From Paenibacillus sp. PL91 (GTDB lineage Bacteria > Bacillota > Bacilli > Paenibacillales > Paenibacillaceae), in NCBI RefSeq assembly GCF_012935325.2, contig NZ_JABBYG020000003.1, forward strand, positions 434,001-498,000: a stretch of DNA of 64,000 nucleotides, read 5' to 3'. The notes under the pieces were generated by a model, which had not been told where the DNA came from, searched no databases, and was given only the letters and a program-made list of their open reading frames with translations. Shown here piece by piece: positions 34,634 to 44,241 of this stretch (position 1 is the first letter of the stretch; the number at the start of each line of letters is the position of its first letter). Position numbers and translations under genes: made by a program.

Positions 34634-35605
34634 TTATTGTTTTAGCGTTACGCCAGGACGGTTATTCTCGATATGAGTAAGGATAAGGCGATGCATACTA
34701 AGCCTTCTCGTGATAAAGGAAGGCAGTCGCCGGAAATTCATGCCTAGCTTATAGCCGATGAGCTTGGCAGCTGATTCGGCAACCAGCCTAGGAATATGGT
34801 GCCACTGGCGAGACTGATGCAACTTCTGCAGCTGCAGCTTAACAAGCTTTGAGCCCGCTTTGCCAACAGCGCTGTAAGGCGTTATCCACGCATTGCAGCG
34901 CATCGAAATTCCGTTATCGAAATAGCGCTTGAATTGCTGCTTGATCGAGTAATCATGCGAATGATATACGACAGCCTCTGCGCTATAGGCTACCTTGTAG
35001 CCAGTCAAGATACATTTTGCAGCCATAAACAAATCCTCATTAAAAATGACGGGCTCTTGAAAACGGCCCATCGCCTCAAACGTATCCCGCTTGATAGCTG
35101 AACAAACATTGGAACAGAAAAAAGTTTTTATCCCCAGCTGCTCGATATCTTCATACGACTTGATCTGCGACTCTGCAGGATAATTATATTGTCTGGCAAG
35201 CTGCTCCAATACGTTCGCACCCGGTCTCGCAAGCTGTCTGGCATAGGAATAAACAATGGTCTCCTGTTCGATGAGCGGTCTCGTTAATGCTTCTATAAGA
35301 TTCTCATTATAAGGAAGCGCATCCTGAGTCATGAAGAGCAATATATTGCCTTGTGCTTGATTGGCAGCTTGGTTGCGCGTTCCGCCGTGATCAAAATCTT
35401 TTCGTTCAACGTTCATGAGGCGTACACCAGCTTTGCGAGCCCGTTCCTGCGTCCCATCCTCAGAAGCAGAATCAATAACGATAATTTCATGAGGGGGGAC
35501 AGACTGCCGCTGCAGCCGCTCTAATAGCTCATCAAATTCTGAACCTGCGTTTAACGTAGGAATAATAACCGATACCCGGAATGCTGATTCACTGTTAGTA
35601 AGCAT
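34634..35605 (-). CDS. glycosyltransferase family 2, rhamnosyltransferase-like
   Basis: 323 residues, GT-A fold: SVIIPTLNAGSEFDELL, VIDSASEDGT, then FDHGGTRNQAA, a motif typical of bacterial rhamnosyltransferases, and a DALP acidic motif near residue 95. Cytoplasmic or membrane-associated. Its start overlaps the end of the WbaP-type transferase gene by 11 bases, so it probably adds an early sugar, plausibly L-rhamnose, to the lipid-linked primer. Acceptor and linkage cannot be read. Confidence 0.88.
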   Translation of the reverse strand: MLTNSESAFRVSVIIPTLNAGSEFDELLERLQRQSVPPHEIIVIDSASEDGTQERARKAGVRLMNVERKDFDHGGTRNQAANQAQGNILLFMTQDALPYNENLIEALTRPLIEQETIVYSYARQLARPGANVLEQLARQYNYPAESQIKSYEDIEQLGIKTFFCSNVCSAIKRDTFEAMGRFQEPVIFNEDLFMAAKCILTGYKVAYSAEAVVYHSHDYSIKQQFKRYFDNGISMRCNAWITPYSAVGKAGSKLVKLQLQKLHQSRQWHHIPRLVAESAAKLIGYKLGMNFRRLPSFITRRLSMHRLILTHIENNRPGVTLKQ

Positions 35606-37001
35606 TTTTGTTAATCAAGCCCTTCAGTACCGTTTTAAAAATAATTTTGATATCAAAGAAAAAAGTCCAGTTCTCGATATAAAAAATATCAAACATGATG
35701 CGGTCTTTTATGGAAGTGTCGCCTCTAAGGCCATTCGTTTGCGCCCAGCCTGTAATTCCAGGCCTGATTTGATGCTTAATCATATATTTCGGAATTTCTT
35801 CCTTGAACTGATGAACGAAATAGGGTCGCTCAGGACGAGGTCCGACGACGCTCATATGACCAAGCAGCACGTTAAAAAACTGCGGGAGCTCGTCGAGACT
35901 CGTACGACGCAGGAAGCTTCCGAATTTAGTGCGGCGCGGATCGTTTTCCACTGTCCACTGCGTGTCTGAGATTGCATTGTTTGATACGTGCATCGAGCGG
36001 AATTTGAACATGTGAAACGTTTTGCGATCCAGCCCCATTCGCTCTTGCTTGAACAAAACCGGACCAGGCGAGGTCAGCTTGAGACCTAAAATAATAAATA
36101 ACATAATTGGAGAAGTTATAATGATTGCAGCCAATGAAAACGAAATATCAAACCAACGCTTTAGAATACGATTGCTTAGCTCATCGAGCGGTACATCCCT
36201 TACGTTAATAAGCGGAATACCAGCAAAGTTGTCAAAAAACGGCCGCGCAGGCAGCAGATCGAAAAAGTCGGGAATGATCAGCGTCTTGACGCCAGTCTGC
36301 TCGCAGGTTTCAATAATTTCCGCGTACTTCACATGAGCATCGAGCGGCAAAGCGATAATGACCTCATCGATTGGCTCCTTCTCCAGCTTCTGCTTCAGTG
36401 CATCCAGCCTGCCAATAATCGGTTTCATATGCTGATACTCCGGCGCATGATCCGTTTGATAATCATCTAGAAAACCGACTACCTCGTAGCCCAGATCCGG
36501 GTGCTGCTGCAGGTTCGTATAAAAGCTGCGTCCCACTGAACCCGCTCCAACGATGAGCACAAAACGTTTATTAAAGCCTTTGCGTCTAAACGAGGCAAGT
36601 ATCGTTTTTACCCAAAAGCGGTATAACGTTATTGCAATAAAATTCATAATGAAGAAAATCGCCAGAAATTCACGGGAGATATGTACTTCACGCGTAAAGA
36701 AGAACAAGCTGAGCAAGCCAAGAAAGCTTATCGTTTGAATTTGTAAAATCCGCAGCACTTCATAGGAATAGTTTTTGCGTCGCTTGGGCGAATAAAACTG
36801 AAAGTAAAAACCGATCAGCACCGCTGAAAAGGAATAAATAGTTCCCCACAGCAGGTACGTCGAGAACGACACAGAGTTATAGCTAGGCAGCAGACCGCTA
36901 TAAAATTTAAGCCAATAAGCGGCCATAAATACGACCAACGTACAGGATAAATCCGCCAACATATATAATTGCGTTAAAAATCGTTGATTTTGCCTAAGCA
37001 T
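35595..37001 (-). CDS. WbaP-type undecaprenyl-phosphate sugar-1-phosphate transferase
   Basis: 468 residues. Four or five N-terminal membrane helices (about 10-125), a Rossmann-like CoA-binding-type domain (FVLIVGAGSVGRSFYTNL near 148) and a C-terminal bacterial sugar transferase domain with KFRSM, DELPQFFNVL, VGPRPERP and RPGITGWAQ. It starts the glycan by moving a hexose-1-phosphate (Gal or Glc in characterised relatives such as WsaP/WsfP) from its nucleotide onto undecaprenyl phosphate. The ribosome site is weak. Upstream are the rml genes, downstream a GT2. Confidence 0.93.
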   Translation of the reverse strand: MLRQNQRFLTQLYMLADLSCTLVVFMAAYWLKFYSGLLPSYNSVSFSTYLLWGTIYSFSAVLIGFYFQFYSPKRRKNYSYEVLRILQIQTISFLGLLSLFFFTREVHISREFLAIFFIMNFIAITLYRFWVKTILASFRRKGFNKRFVLIVGAGSVGRSFYTNLQQHPDLGYEVVGFLDDYQTDHAPEYQHMKPIIGRLDALKQKLEKEPIDEVIIALPLDAHVKYAEIIETCEQTGVKTLIIPDFFDLLPARPFFDNFAGIPLINVRDVPLDELSNRILKRWFDISFSLAAIIITSPIMLFIILGLKLTSPGPVLFKQERMGLDRKTFHMFKFRSMHVSNNAISDTQWTVENDPRRTKFGSFLRRTSLDELPQFFNVLLGHMSVVGPRPERPYFVHQFKEEIPKYMIKHQIRPGITGWAQTNGLRGDTSIKDRIMFDIFYIENWTFFFDIKIIFKTVLKGLINKNAY

Positions 37002-37105
37002 TCGCCGCTTTCACCCGCATTCTCTTAAATTTCGACTCTATCTGCATTGTACCAAAAATAGAATGCGAGGAGAACCCCATATTTTACCACATTTTTCTAT
37101 TGGGA

Positions 37106-38044
37106 TTAACGCTTTTTTTGTTTCGCTCTATCCTTCGTCCATTTACGTTTTTGCAGCATGCTTGGCAGTGAACGAAGAATAGTAGGCCAGCAGTGCAGCA
37201 AGCCGGGTTCTCGCAATGCAATATAAGCAAGCTTTACAGTCTCAACTGCTAGTATAAGTGGCACAATCGCTAGCGAATGCCAGCCGATAGGTTCATTTTT
37301 TATTAATGTAAAGAAACGATTCTGGTAGGAATGCTGCCGCACGAACAACGGAACGCTGCTCCGACTGCCCTTCTTCCAGCCTCGGTGATGCAGCGCGCTC
37401 GCTGCCGGTACATAATAGGACGTCCAGCCAAGCTTCTGCGCACGCCACGCCACATCAACATCTTCCTTGTATGCAAAATAATGCTCGTCAAAAAATTGAC
37501 CTTCGTATTCCACATCGTGAATCATCGCCGTCCGATAAACCGCCGCAGCCCCCGAAACGCCAAATACGGCTTGCGTCGTATTCCAATTCGATACTGGCTC
37601 GCCAGCACCAAGGTCAAATGCATTTCTAGTCCGTTTCATGCCTAGTCCCGCGCTATCCATTACTTCTGTATTAGACGCAAAAACGAGTCGACCGGTTGCA
37701 CTTCCAATCGACGGATCTTGTTCCATGTATTTTATTATTTCAGAAATGTAGTCCGGATCAAGCGTCACATCTGGATTTAATACGAGTACATAATCCGAAC
37801 GGGTTTGCCGGATAGCCTGATTTTGGCCGCCGGCAAACCCGTTGTTCACTTCGTTCGCTATAAAATGAACGTTGTCCGCAAATCGCCGTACTCGCTCAGG
37901 CGTTCCGTCTGTGGACGCATTGTCGATCACGACAATGCGTTCAACCGGGAAGCTTTGCTGCATAACAGCATGGATACAGCTTTCAATGTCTTTAGCGCTA
38001 TTATAGGTCACTATACATACGCTAGCTGTGGGCACTTTAGTCAT
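37106..38044 (-). CDS. glycosyltransferase family 2 (WbbL-like rhamnosyltransferase)
   Basis: About 312 residues: ASVCIVTYNSAKDI, VIDNASTDGT, LNPDVTL (DxD-type site near residue 95) and FDEHYFAYKEDVDVAWRAQKLG near 190, typical of WbbL-like rhamnosyltransferases, with a hydrophobic patch near 255. Immediately follows rmlD; starts are ATG 38044 or GTG 38056, which overlaps the rmlD stop. Probably uses dTDP-L-rhamnose made by the neighbouring genes. Confidence 0.88.
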   Translation of the reverse strand: MTKVPTASVCIVTYNSAKDIESCIHAVMQQSFPVERIVVIDNASTDGTPERVRRFADNVHFIANEVNNGFAGGQNQAIRQTRSDYVLVLNPDVTLDPDYISEIIKYMEQDPSIGSATGRLVFASNTEVMDSAGLGMKRTRNAFDLGAGEPVSNWNTTQAVFGVSGAAAVYRTAMIHDVEYEGQFFDEHYFAYKEDVDVAWRAQKLGWTSYYVPAASALHHRGWKKGSRSSVPLFVRQHSYQNRFFTLIKNEPIGWHSLAIVPLILAVETVKLAYIALREPGLLHCWPTILRSLPSMLQKRKWTKDRAKQKKR

Positions 38045-38052
38045 ACCAATTA

Positions 38053-38910
38053 TCACTCACTGTCTTTGAGAAAGTGGTTTAGCGCTTCACGCCAAGGCCG
38101 CAGCACGTTTAGCCCATTGCTGCGAATGGCGGAATGCTCCATAACCGAATATGCGGGTCTTGGAGCCGGTCTTGGAAAGTCGGCCGTTGTACAGGGCTCA
38201 ACTTGAATGTCCGTAGCGCTATCTTCGAAAATCGCTTTGGCAAAATCGTACCATGAGCAGCTTCCGCTATTGGAAGCATGGTATATCCCGTAGTAATCGG
38301 TATGCACGAGCTCTAATAAGAATGCAACTAGATCATGCGTATAGGTCGGTGATCCGATTTGGTCGGCGACTACTTTTAGTTGATCGCGCTCGCCAGCCAT
38401 TTTCAGCATCGTCTTCACAAAGTTATTGCCATATTTCCCATAAACCCAGGAAGAACGCACGATAAAGAAGCGATCATGAAGCGTAAGTACAGCCTGCTCG
38501 CCCGCAAGCTTCGACTTTCCGTATACGGTTTGAGGATTCGTCTGGTCATATTCATTGTAAGGCGCTGCGCTTGTTCCATCAAATACATAGTCCGTGCTTA
38601 TATAACAAAGCTTAGCGCCAACCTCGCGAGCAGCAACAGCTACGTTGCGTGTAGCCGCTCCATTCACACGAAAAGCCTCATCCGGCTCGGACTCGGCTTT
38701 ATCTACCGCTGTATAGGCAGCGCAGTGTATGACAACGTCAGGACGATGAAGCGTAAAAAGATTGCGGCAGGCTGGCAGGTTCGTGATGTCCAGTTCATCG
38801 CGGCCAAATCCAATGATGTCGGCCGTATCCGTCGTCCATTCTGCCAATTCACGCCCAAGCTGTCCATTTGCTCCAGTAATGATGATTTTTAGTTTAGACA
38901 TATTATTCAT
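38053..38910 (-). CDS. rmlD: dTDP-4-dehydrorhamnose reductase
   Basis: 285 residues, extended short-chain dehydrogenase fold: ITGANGQLGREL (NADPH binding) and YGKSKLAGE (catalytic Tyr/Lys). Last step of dTDP-L-rhamnose synthesis. The start overlaps the rmlB stop by 8 bases, with GGAGG immediately ahead; an ATG three codons later is the alternative. Overall length is normal. Confidence 0.95.
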   Translation of the reverse strand: MNNMSKLKIIITGANGQLGRELAEWTTDTADIIGFGRDELDITNLPACRNLFTLHRPDVVIHCAAYTAVDKAESEPDEAFRVNGAATRNVAVAAREVGAKLCYISTDYVFDGTSAAPYNEYDQTNPQTVYGKSKLAGEQAVLTLHDRFFIVRSSWVYGKYGNNFVKTMLKMAGERDQLKVVADQIGSPTYTHDLVAFLLELVHTDYYGIYHASNSGSCSWYDFAKAIFEDSATDIQVEPCTTADFPRPAPRPAYSVMEHSAIRSNGLNVLRPWREALNHFLKDSE

Positions 38911-39925
38911 TCGCCTCCAGGCGATCCTTATACTGTGTATCGTAATATTGTTGATAAGAGCCGGAAGTCACTTGCTCCATCCATTCGGCGTTGCTCAAAT
39001 ACCAGCGAATCGTTTCCTTTATTCCGTCCTCGTAATTGAACTTTGGCTGCCAGCCAAGCTCGTTTCGGATTTTGTCAGCATCAATCGCATAACGGCGGTC
39101 ATGACCAAGACGATCCTTCACATAAGAGATAAGCGACTCGGGTTTTCCAAGCTCTTCAAGAATCGTACGAACAACCTGAAGATTGTTCCGCTCATTCCGT
39201 CCACCTACATTATACACTTCGCCGCTGCGGCCTTTGTGAAGAACTAGATCAATAGCACTGCAATGATCCTCTACATATAGCCAGTCACGCACATTCAGGC
39301 CATCACCATAAACAGGTAGCGGCTTATCCTGAAGAGCGTTCTGTATCATCAACGGAATAAGCTTCTCCGGGAATTGATAGGGACCATAGTTATTGGAGCA
39401 GCGCGTTATGTTAACATTAAGGCCAAATGTTTCGTGATAGGCTCTAACGAGAAGGTCAGCTCCAGCCTTGCTCGCCGAATACGGGCTATTTGGAGCAATC
39501 GGCGTATCTTCAGTGAAGAGTCCCGTCTCGCCTAAAGTTCCATAAACCTCATCCGTTGACACCTGAACAAATTTCGTCACATGATACTGCTTCGTAAGAT
39601 CAAGCAGCGTCTGCGTACCAAGAACATTCGTTTGCACAAAAATTTCCGGATGCAAAATGCTGCGATCCACATGCGACTCTGCTGCAAAGTTGATGACAGC
39701 ATCGATCCCTTGTTGGAATAATGGCTCTAGCTCTTTCCGTTCGGCAATATCTGCCTTTACAAATGTATAGCTCGGATGCTGCTCGATCGAGCGTAGGTTT
39801 TCAAGGTTGCCTGCGTATGTTAACGCATCAACATTGATGATTTCATAGCTCGGATAGTTATGGATCATGTAGAGAACAAAGTTGCTTCCAATAAAGCCGG
39901 CACCGCCGGTAACAAGTAATTTCAC
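38903..39925 (-). CDS. rmlB: dTDP-glucose 4,6-dehydratase
   Basis: 340 residues: TGGAGFIGSNFVLYM (NAD binding), STDEVYG (Thr/Asp/Glu catalytic residues) and YSASKAGAD (Tyr/Lys). Makes dTDP-4-keto-6-deoxyglucose, the branch point for L-rhamnose and for the 3-amino sugars encoded further along. The start is GTG at 39925 with GGGTGAG 8 bases ahead, inside the end of the frameshifted rmlC. Confidence 0.96.
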   Translation of the reverse strand: MKLLVTGGAGFIGSNFVLYMIHNYPSYEIINVDALTYAGNLENLRSIEQHPSYTFVKADIAERKELEPLFQQGIDAVINFAAESHVDRSILHPEIFVQTNVLGTQTLLDLTKQYHVTKFVQVSTDEVYGTLGETGLFTEDTPIAPNSPYSASKAGADLLVRAYHETFGLNVNITRCSNNYGPYQFPEKLIPLMIQNALQDKPLPVYGDGLNVRDWLYVEDHCSAIDLVLHKGRSGEVYNVGGRNERNNLQVVRTILEELGKPESLISYVKDRLGHDRRYAIDADKIRNELGWQPKFNYEDGIKETIRWYLSNAEWMEQVTSGSYQQYYDTQYKDRLEANE

Positions 39926-39934
39926 GAGTCTAAC

Positions 39935-40491
39935 TCACCCTTCATATACAAAGTTGATTTCCGCGTCGGCTAGCATAGGATGCTTGCTATCCTTATCCGA
40001 TAAGATCGGACTCGATGTAGGCCAGTCTATCGCTAGAGATGGATCGTTCCAGGCGATGCCCCGGTCGTGTTCGGGGGAATAGAGGGCATCAACCTTATAT
40101 TGAACCTCACAGTTTGGAACGAGAGTACAGAATCCATGAGCAAAGCCCTGCGGAACTAGTAGCTGTCGTTTATTTGCTGCACTTAAAATAAATCCTTGCC
40201 ATTGTCCAAAAGTTGGGGAGCCTCTACGTATATCAATAACTACATCGTAGATGGCTCCTTCAGTAACTCGAACTAGCTTTGTTTGCGCCTTAGGCGATAA
40301 TTGATAGTGCATGCTGCGGAGCACTCCGGCTTCTACAGATAGGGAATGATTGTCTTGGAAGAATTCAATATTAATACCATTACTAATAAAATAACTTGAA
40401 TTAAAGCTTTCTGTGAAAAAACCACGAGCATCTGATATCACTTTAGGCTCAATGATCTTTATATCAAAAAATCAACATCTATTATCTTCAT
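39935..40491 (-). pseudogene. rmlC: rmlC-like epimerase gene with N-terminal frameshift
   Basis: The dTDP-4-dehydrorhamnose 3,5-epimerase reading frame is intact from about codon 14 (EPKVISDARGFFTESF to the C-terminus; catalytic-type MHYQLSPKAQTKLVRV). From the ATG at 40491 the frame reads MKIIDVDF and then hits TAA; the rest of the gene continues in another frame with TGA upstream. Adding one T to the run of six (A6 on the plus strand, 40466-40471) would restore a normal N-terminus. An internal GTG at 40441 has no ribosome site. Either a real one-base deletion or a sequencing error. A complete second rmlC lies 140 bases away. Confidence 0.8.
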
Positions 40492-40630
40492 TTATAGCCA
40501 CCGCCAATTACGCGTTACTCACCGAAATTAGAAGGTAAATTGAAGGTATAAAAATGAAGTTTTGATTCGGCTGTTATATATACATATTCTAATGCATAAA
40601 AATTTACACCTAAAAAGTCGGTCTTCTTGC

Positions 40631-41167
40631 TCAAATGATTTCTTTAAGAAGTGGCAGTGTTTGATCTTTTTTTGAGAGAATTGGATTATCTACTGGCCAG
40701 TTAATTCCGAGCTCTGGGTCATTCCACAATATTCCACGATCATTCTCTGGGGAATAATACTCATCAACTTTATAAAGTACTTGTGTGCTAGCTTCTAATG
40801 TACAAAAACCATGTGCGAATCCTTTTGGTACTAATATCTGGCGTTTATTCTCAAAACTCAATACCTCACCAATCCATTGTCCGAAAGTCGGTGAATTTCT
40901 TCTAATATCAACAACAACATCGTAAATTTTGCCTGCAATAACACTTATCAATTTAGATTGCTCATGCGGATATAATTGATAATGCAACCCTCGTATAGTT
41001 CCCACATTTTGTGAAGAAGATAAATTGTCTTGTACAAAACAATAATTCAAACCTAGCATTTCAAAAGATTGTTTATTGTAACTTTCCATGAAAAAACCTC
41101 TAGTATCGACATGTACTTTAGGTTCAATTAAACATACTCCAGATAATTTTGTACTAATTATATTCAT
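40631..41167 (-). CDS. rmlC: dTDP-4-dehydrorhamnose 3,5-epimerase (complete copy)
   Basis: 178 residues, cupin fold, full length: EPKVHVDTRGFFMESYN, RGLHYQLYPHEQSKL (catalytic His region), VVVDIRRNSPTFGQW and KGFAHGFCTLE. Probably supplies the epimerase step lost in the adjacent frameshifted copy. Last gene of the tight operon that begins with rmlA at 46867. The protein is diverged from the frameshifted copy, so it is not a recent tandem duplicate. Confidence 0.95.
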   Translation of the reverse strand: MNIISTKLSGVCLIEPKVHVDTRGFFMESYNKQSFEMLGLNYCFVQDNLSSSQNVGTIRGLHYQLYPHEQSKLISVIAGKIYDVVVDIRRNSPTFGQWIGEVLSFENKRQILVPKGFAHGFCTLEASTQVLYKVDEYYSPENDRGILWNDPELGINWPVDNPILSKKDQTLPLLKEII

Positions 41168-41209
41168 ATACAGGTTCTCCGTTCGCCAATTATATTAAAT
41201 AAACTTATG

Positions 41210-41620
41210 CTAATTGAGAACATTACTTTTTTTATTTTTTAGAACATATTTCGAAAGAATAAATGTGATTGGGAACGTTACGATAATTGAAATAATCAGT
41301 GAAAATTTCTCATTAATATTCAAAGTATCTACTAAGATAAACATTAGAAGTAAATTTAATAAATACTGCACAAGATAAATAATTGGAAATTTCAAAAGAT
41401 TCTTCAAAGATATAGGTTGTTTGAAAACAAACAATGTATTAAAAAAATATGAAATAAATATCCCTGCAACATAAGATACAGAATACGAGATAACATATGG
41501 ATAATGATCTAATAGAACTAAATATAATATATAAGTGATTAAAGTATTCAAAAGACCAACCATACCAAATTTTATTACTACTTTGCTTCTATTCAGAAGT
41601 GAATCTATATTTAAATTCAT
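41210..41620 (-). CDS. GtrA family membrane protein
   Basis: 136 residues with four predicted membrane helices and the GtrA pattern (KFGMVGLLNTLITYILYLVL; YFFNTLFVFK). GtrA-type proteins are thought to move undecaprenyl-phosphate-linked monosaccharides across the membrane. It starts directly after the acetyltransferase stop. With the GtrB-like GT2 (42178-43119) and the GT-C-like protein (44242-45570) it forms a three-part sugar-decoration module. Confidence 0.88.
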   Translation of the reverse strand: MNLNIDSLLNRSKVVIKFGMVGLLNTLITYILYLVLLDHYPYVISYSVSYVAGIFISYFFNTLFVFKQPISLKNLLKFPIIYLVQYLLNLLLMFILVDTLNINEKFSLIISIIVTFPITFILSKYVLKNKKSNVLN

Positions 41621-42175
41621 TCACTGAACTTCCGTTATTTGATTATTTATTAATTCATACTTTTTCAAACAAATATCACAAGAATAATTATTATTTAGTT
41701 TTTGACCACAAGTACATACATATCCTCGCATTGCAGCTGGATTTCCATACCATAATGTATGATTTGGTATTGATTTAGTAACTACTGATCCAGCCCCAAC
41801 CATAGCATATTTACCAATACTGTTACCTGCTATAATTGTTGAATTAGCTCCAATTGAAGCAAACTCATTTATAATCGTCTTTTCAAATTCAATAGGATAT
41901 TGCTTAGAACGTGGATTTAAATCATTTGTAAAAGTAACATTTGGACCTATAAAGACATTATCGCTGATTCTAACTCCGTCCCAGATGTAAACTCCTGATT
42001 TAACCGTAACATTATCGCCCAATACAACATCATTTTCTATAAAGGTATGATCATTAATGTTACAGTTTTTTCCTATTTTCGCACCGCTCAAAATATGTGT
42101 AAAAGCCCAAACCCTTGTGTCATCACCAATATTATCAGTCTCTACTAATGCTTGTTCGTGCTTAAAATAACTCAC
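41621..42175 (-). CDS. 3-amino-3,6-dideoxyhexose N-acetyltransferase (FdtC/QdtC-like)
   Basis: 184 residues. A left-handed beta-helix acyltransferase made of hexapeptide repeats (IGDDTRVWAFTHILSGAKIG; VFIGPNVTFTNDLNPRS; IGKYAMVGAGSVVT), ending in a Cys-rich tail (CTCG and CDIC) that may bind zinc. Relatives acetylate dTDP-3-amino-3,6-dideoxy-galactose or -glucose. The start is GTG at 42175 with GAGGGTG 7 bases ahead. The isomerase (45564-45992) and aminotransferase (43109-44200) for the same sugar are in the operon. Confidence 0.85.
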   Translation of the reverse strand: MSYFKHEQALVETDNIGDDTRVWAFTHILSGAKIGKNCNINDHTFIENDVVLGDNVTVKSGVYIWDGVRISDNVFIGPNVTFTNDLNPRSKQYPIEFEKTIINEFASIGANSTIIAGNSIGKYAMVGAGSVVTKSIPNHTLWYGNPAAMRGYVCTCGQKLNNNYSCDICLKKYELINNQITEVQ

Positions 42176-42177
42176 AT

Positions 42178-43119
42178 CTAATCACCCTCACTATAAGCTT
42201 TATCAATAATAAATGCAGGCCTTTTCCGACTTTCATCAAGTATTCTCCATAGATACTCCCCAATTATCCCCAACATCACCATTATTAACCCGAGTAAGAA
42301 TGTAATTAAAGCAATGATTGTAGCCCAGCCTTGAAGTGGTATTGAACCAAATAATGCATTGTAGATTACAAACAAACCATATAAAAAACTTAAGATAGCA
42401 GTGAAAATCCCTACAACAGACATTACTCTAATTGGAGCATATGAGAAACTTACAAAGGAATCGACGAACAATTTGACTTTCTTACTTAATGTCCATTTCG
42501 ATTTTCCGTGTTCTCTCTCTTGTCTTACATAAGATAGTGTATCTTGGGAATATCCAAGCCAATAAATTAAGCTCATTATATTTGTATTTTTTTCACCAAT
42601 TTTATTTATTTCTGTTACTACTTGCTTATCAAGTAATACAAAATCAAATCCACCATTCGGGTATCCTTTTAGAGCGAAACGTCTCATTAGATAATAATAA
42701 GAATTTGAGAATAACCTTTGAGAAAAACCTTCGTTTCTCCCAGATCTGGTAGCAAGCACGACTTTGTTGCCCTTTTCCCAGCTCTCTATCATCTTTTCAA
42801 ATAGTTCCGGAGGATCTTGTAAATCAGCGGAAATTATACCGACACAATCGCCTGTGGCGTGTTGAAGTCCGGCTTGTATTGCCGACATAGACCCAAAATT
42901 TTTACTTAATTTAATGACTTTAATTCTGGTATCATTCTCCCGTTCTGTTAACAATAGTTCCAGAGATTTATCTTTGGAACCATCATCTACAAATATAAAT
43001 TCTAAATCAAATGTTGGAATTAAGTCTTGAAGCCTTTTTAACCTCGGAATTGTATGTGGAATATTCAGTTCATTAAAATATATTGGAATGACGATGCTAA
43101 AACGCCTTTTAGTACTCAT
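42178..43119 (-). CDS. GtrB-like polyprenyl-phosphate glycosyltransferase (GT2)
   Basis: 313 residues: GT-A domain ([37 protein letters not shown]) followed by two C-terminal membrane helices (about 230-300), the DPM1/ArnC/GtrB layout. Such enzymes load a single sugar on undecaprenyl phosphate for later use outside. Here the neighbouring genes make a dTDP-3-acetamido-6-deoxyhexose, the likely donor. Its start overlaps the aminotransferase gene by 11 bases. Confidence 0.9.
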   Translation of the reverse strand: MSTKRRFSIVIPIYFNELNIPHTIPRLKRLQDLIPTFDLEFIFVDDGSKDKSLELLLTERENDTRIKVIKLSKNFGSMSAIQAGLQHATGDCVGIISADLQDPPELFEKMIESWEKGNKVVLATRSGRNEGFSQRLFSNSYYYLMRRFALKGYPNGGFDFVLLDKQVVTEINKIGEKNTNIMSLIYWLGYSQDTLSYVRQEREHGKSKWTLSKKVKLFVDSFVSFSYAPIRVMSVVGIFTAILSFLYGLFVIYNALFGSIPLQGWATIIALITFLLGLIMVMLGIIGEYLWRILDESRKRPAFIIDKAYSEGD

Positions 43120-44200
43120 TTATTGCCTCCGTTACTTTTGCTGCATCCTCTAAAGTCATAACCGGGCTTATTGGTAAACTAAGAACTTGATTATGTATCT
43201 TTTCTGAAATTGGATATTTTTCATCATTCCATTCTCTATATGCTTGTTGTTTATGAGGCGGAATGGGGTAATGTATTAAAGTTTGTATACCTTTGTTTGT
43301 AAGATGAGTTTGTAGTCTCTCTCTATCATTGGTTCTAATAACGTATAAATGCCATACATGTGATAATCCATCCGCTTGTTCAACTAATGGTAGCGTAACA
43401 GCAGGATTAATAATGTTTTGAGAGTAATATACGGCAATATTTCTTCGAACTTGATTATCATCATCTAAATACTTAAGCTTTACTTTTAACACTGCAGCAT
43501 GCAACTCGTCTAGCCTACTGTTAACACCTTTGTATAAATTCTCATACTTCCGATGCGAACCGTAGTTACGAAGGGCTTTTAATTGCATATAAATTTCTTC
43601 ATCATTTAATGTGATAGCGCCTCCGTCACCTAGTGCCCCTAAGTTTTTACCAGGATAAAAACTAAAAGCAGCTGCATTCCCTAAGTTACCTACTCTTTTT
43701 CCTTTATAAATTGCTCCATGAGCTTGTGCACAATCTTCAAAAACTTTTAAATTATATTTTTCAGCCAACTCATTAATAGGATCCATATTGCATGCCTGTC
43801 CATATAGATGAACAACCATAATCGCCTTAGTGCGGGATGTAATCTTCTCCTCAATAGCTTTAGGATCAATATTATAGCTAAGTAGATCAGGTTCTACTAA
43901 AATTGGAATCGATCCATTGGCAGAAATGGCCAAAATTGATGCAATATATGTATTTGAAGGAACAATGATTTCATCTCCTTCTCCAATTCCATATGCTCGA
44001 ATTATAAGAGAAAGGGCATCTAAACCGTTCGCTAAACCAATACAATACTTAGTACCACAATATTCTGCAAATTGTTTTTCGAAATCCTCAACTTGCTTTC
44101 CAAGGATATACCAACCTGAGTGCAGAAAATTTGTAAAGCTCTGTGTAATTTCTTCTTCGTGCCTCATATTAATTTGTTTAAGATCAAGAAATGGAATCAT
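43109..44200 (-). CDS. DegT/DnrJ/EryC1 sugar aminotransferase (FdtB/QdtB-like)
   Basis: 363 residues of the PLP-dependent sugar aminotransferase family: [36 protein letters not shown] (cofactor Asp), [15 protein letters not shown] (Schiff-base Lys). Acts on a dTDP-3-keto-6-deoxyhexose to give the 3-amino sugar; the FdtA-like isomerase gene two positions upstream makes that substrate and the acetyltransferase downstream finishes it. Glutamate is the usual amino donor in the family. Confidence 0.9.
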   Translation of the reverse strand: MIPFLDLKQINMRHEEEITQSFTNFLHSGWYILGKQVEDFEKQFAEYCGTKYCIGLANGLDALSLIIRAYGIGEGDEIIVPSNTYIASILAISANGSIPILVEPDLLSYNIDPKAIEEKITSRTKAIMVVHLYGQACNMDPINELAEKYNLKVFEDCAQAHGAIYKGKRVGNLGNAAAFSFYPGKNLGALGDGGAITLNDEEIYMQLKALRNYGSHRKYENLYKGVNSRLDELHAAVLKVKLKYLDDDNQVRRNIAVYYSQNIINPAVTLPLVEQADGLSHVWHLYVIRTNDRERLQTHLTNKGIQTLIHYPIPPHKQQAYREWNDEKYPISEKIHNQVLSLPISPVMTLEDAAKVTEAINEY

Positions 44201-44241
44201 CGTCTTCTCCTTTTTAACTATTGGTTCATTTATAATACTAC

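Noticed and set aside
39935..40441. Accepting an internal GTG start for a shorter functional RmlC
   Set aside because: No ribosome site precedes it, the first beta strand would be lost, and out-of-frame sequence upstream clearly encodes the missing N-terminus.
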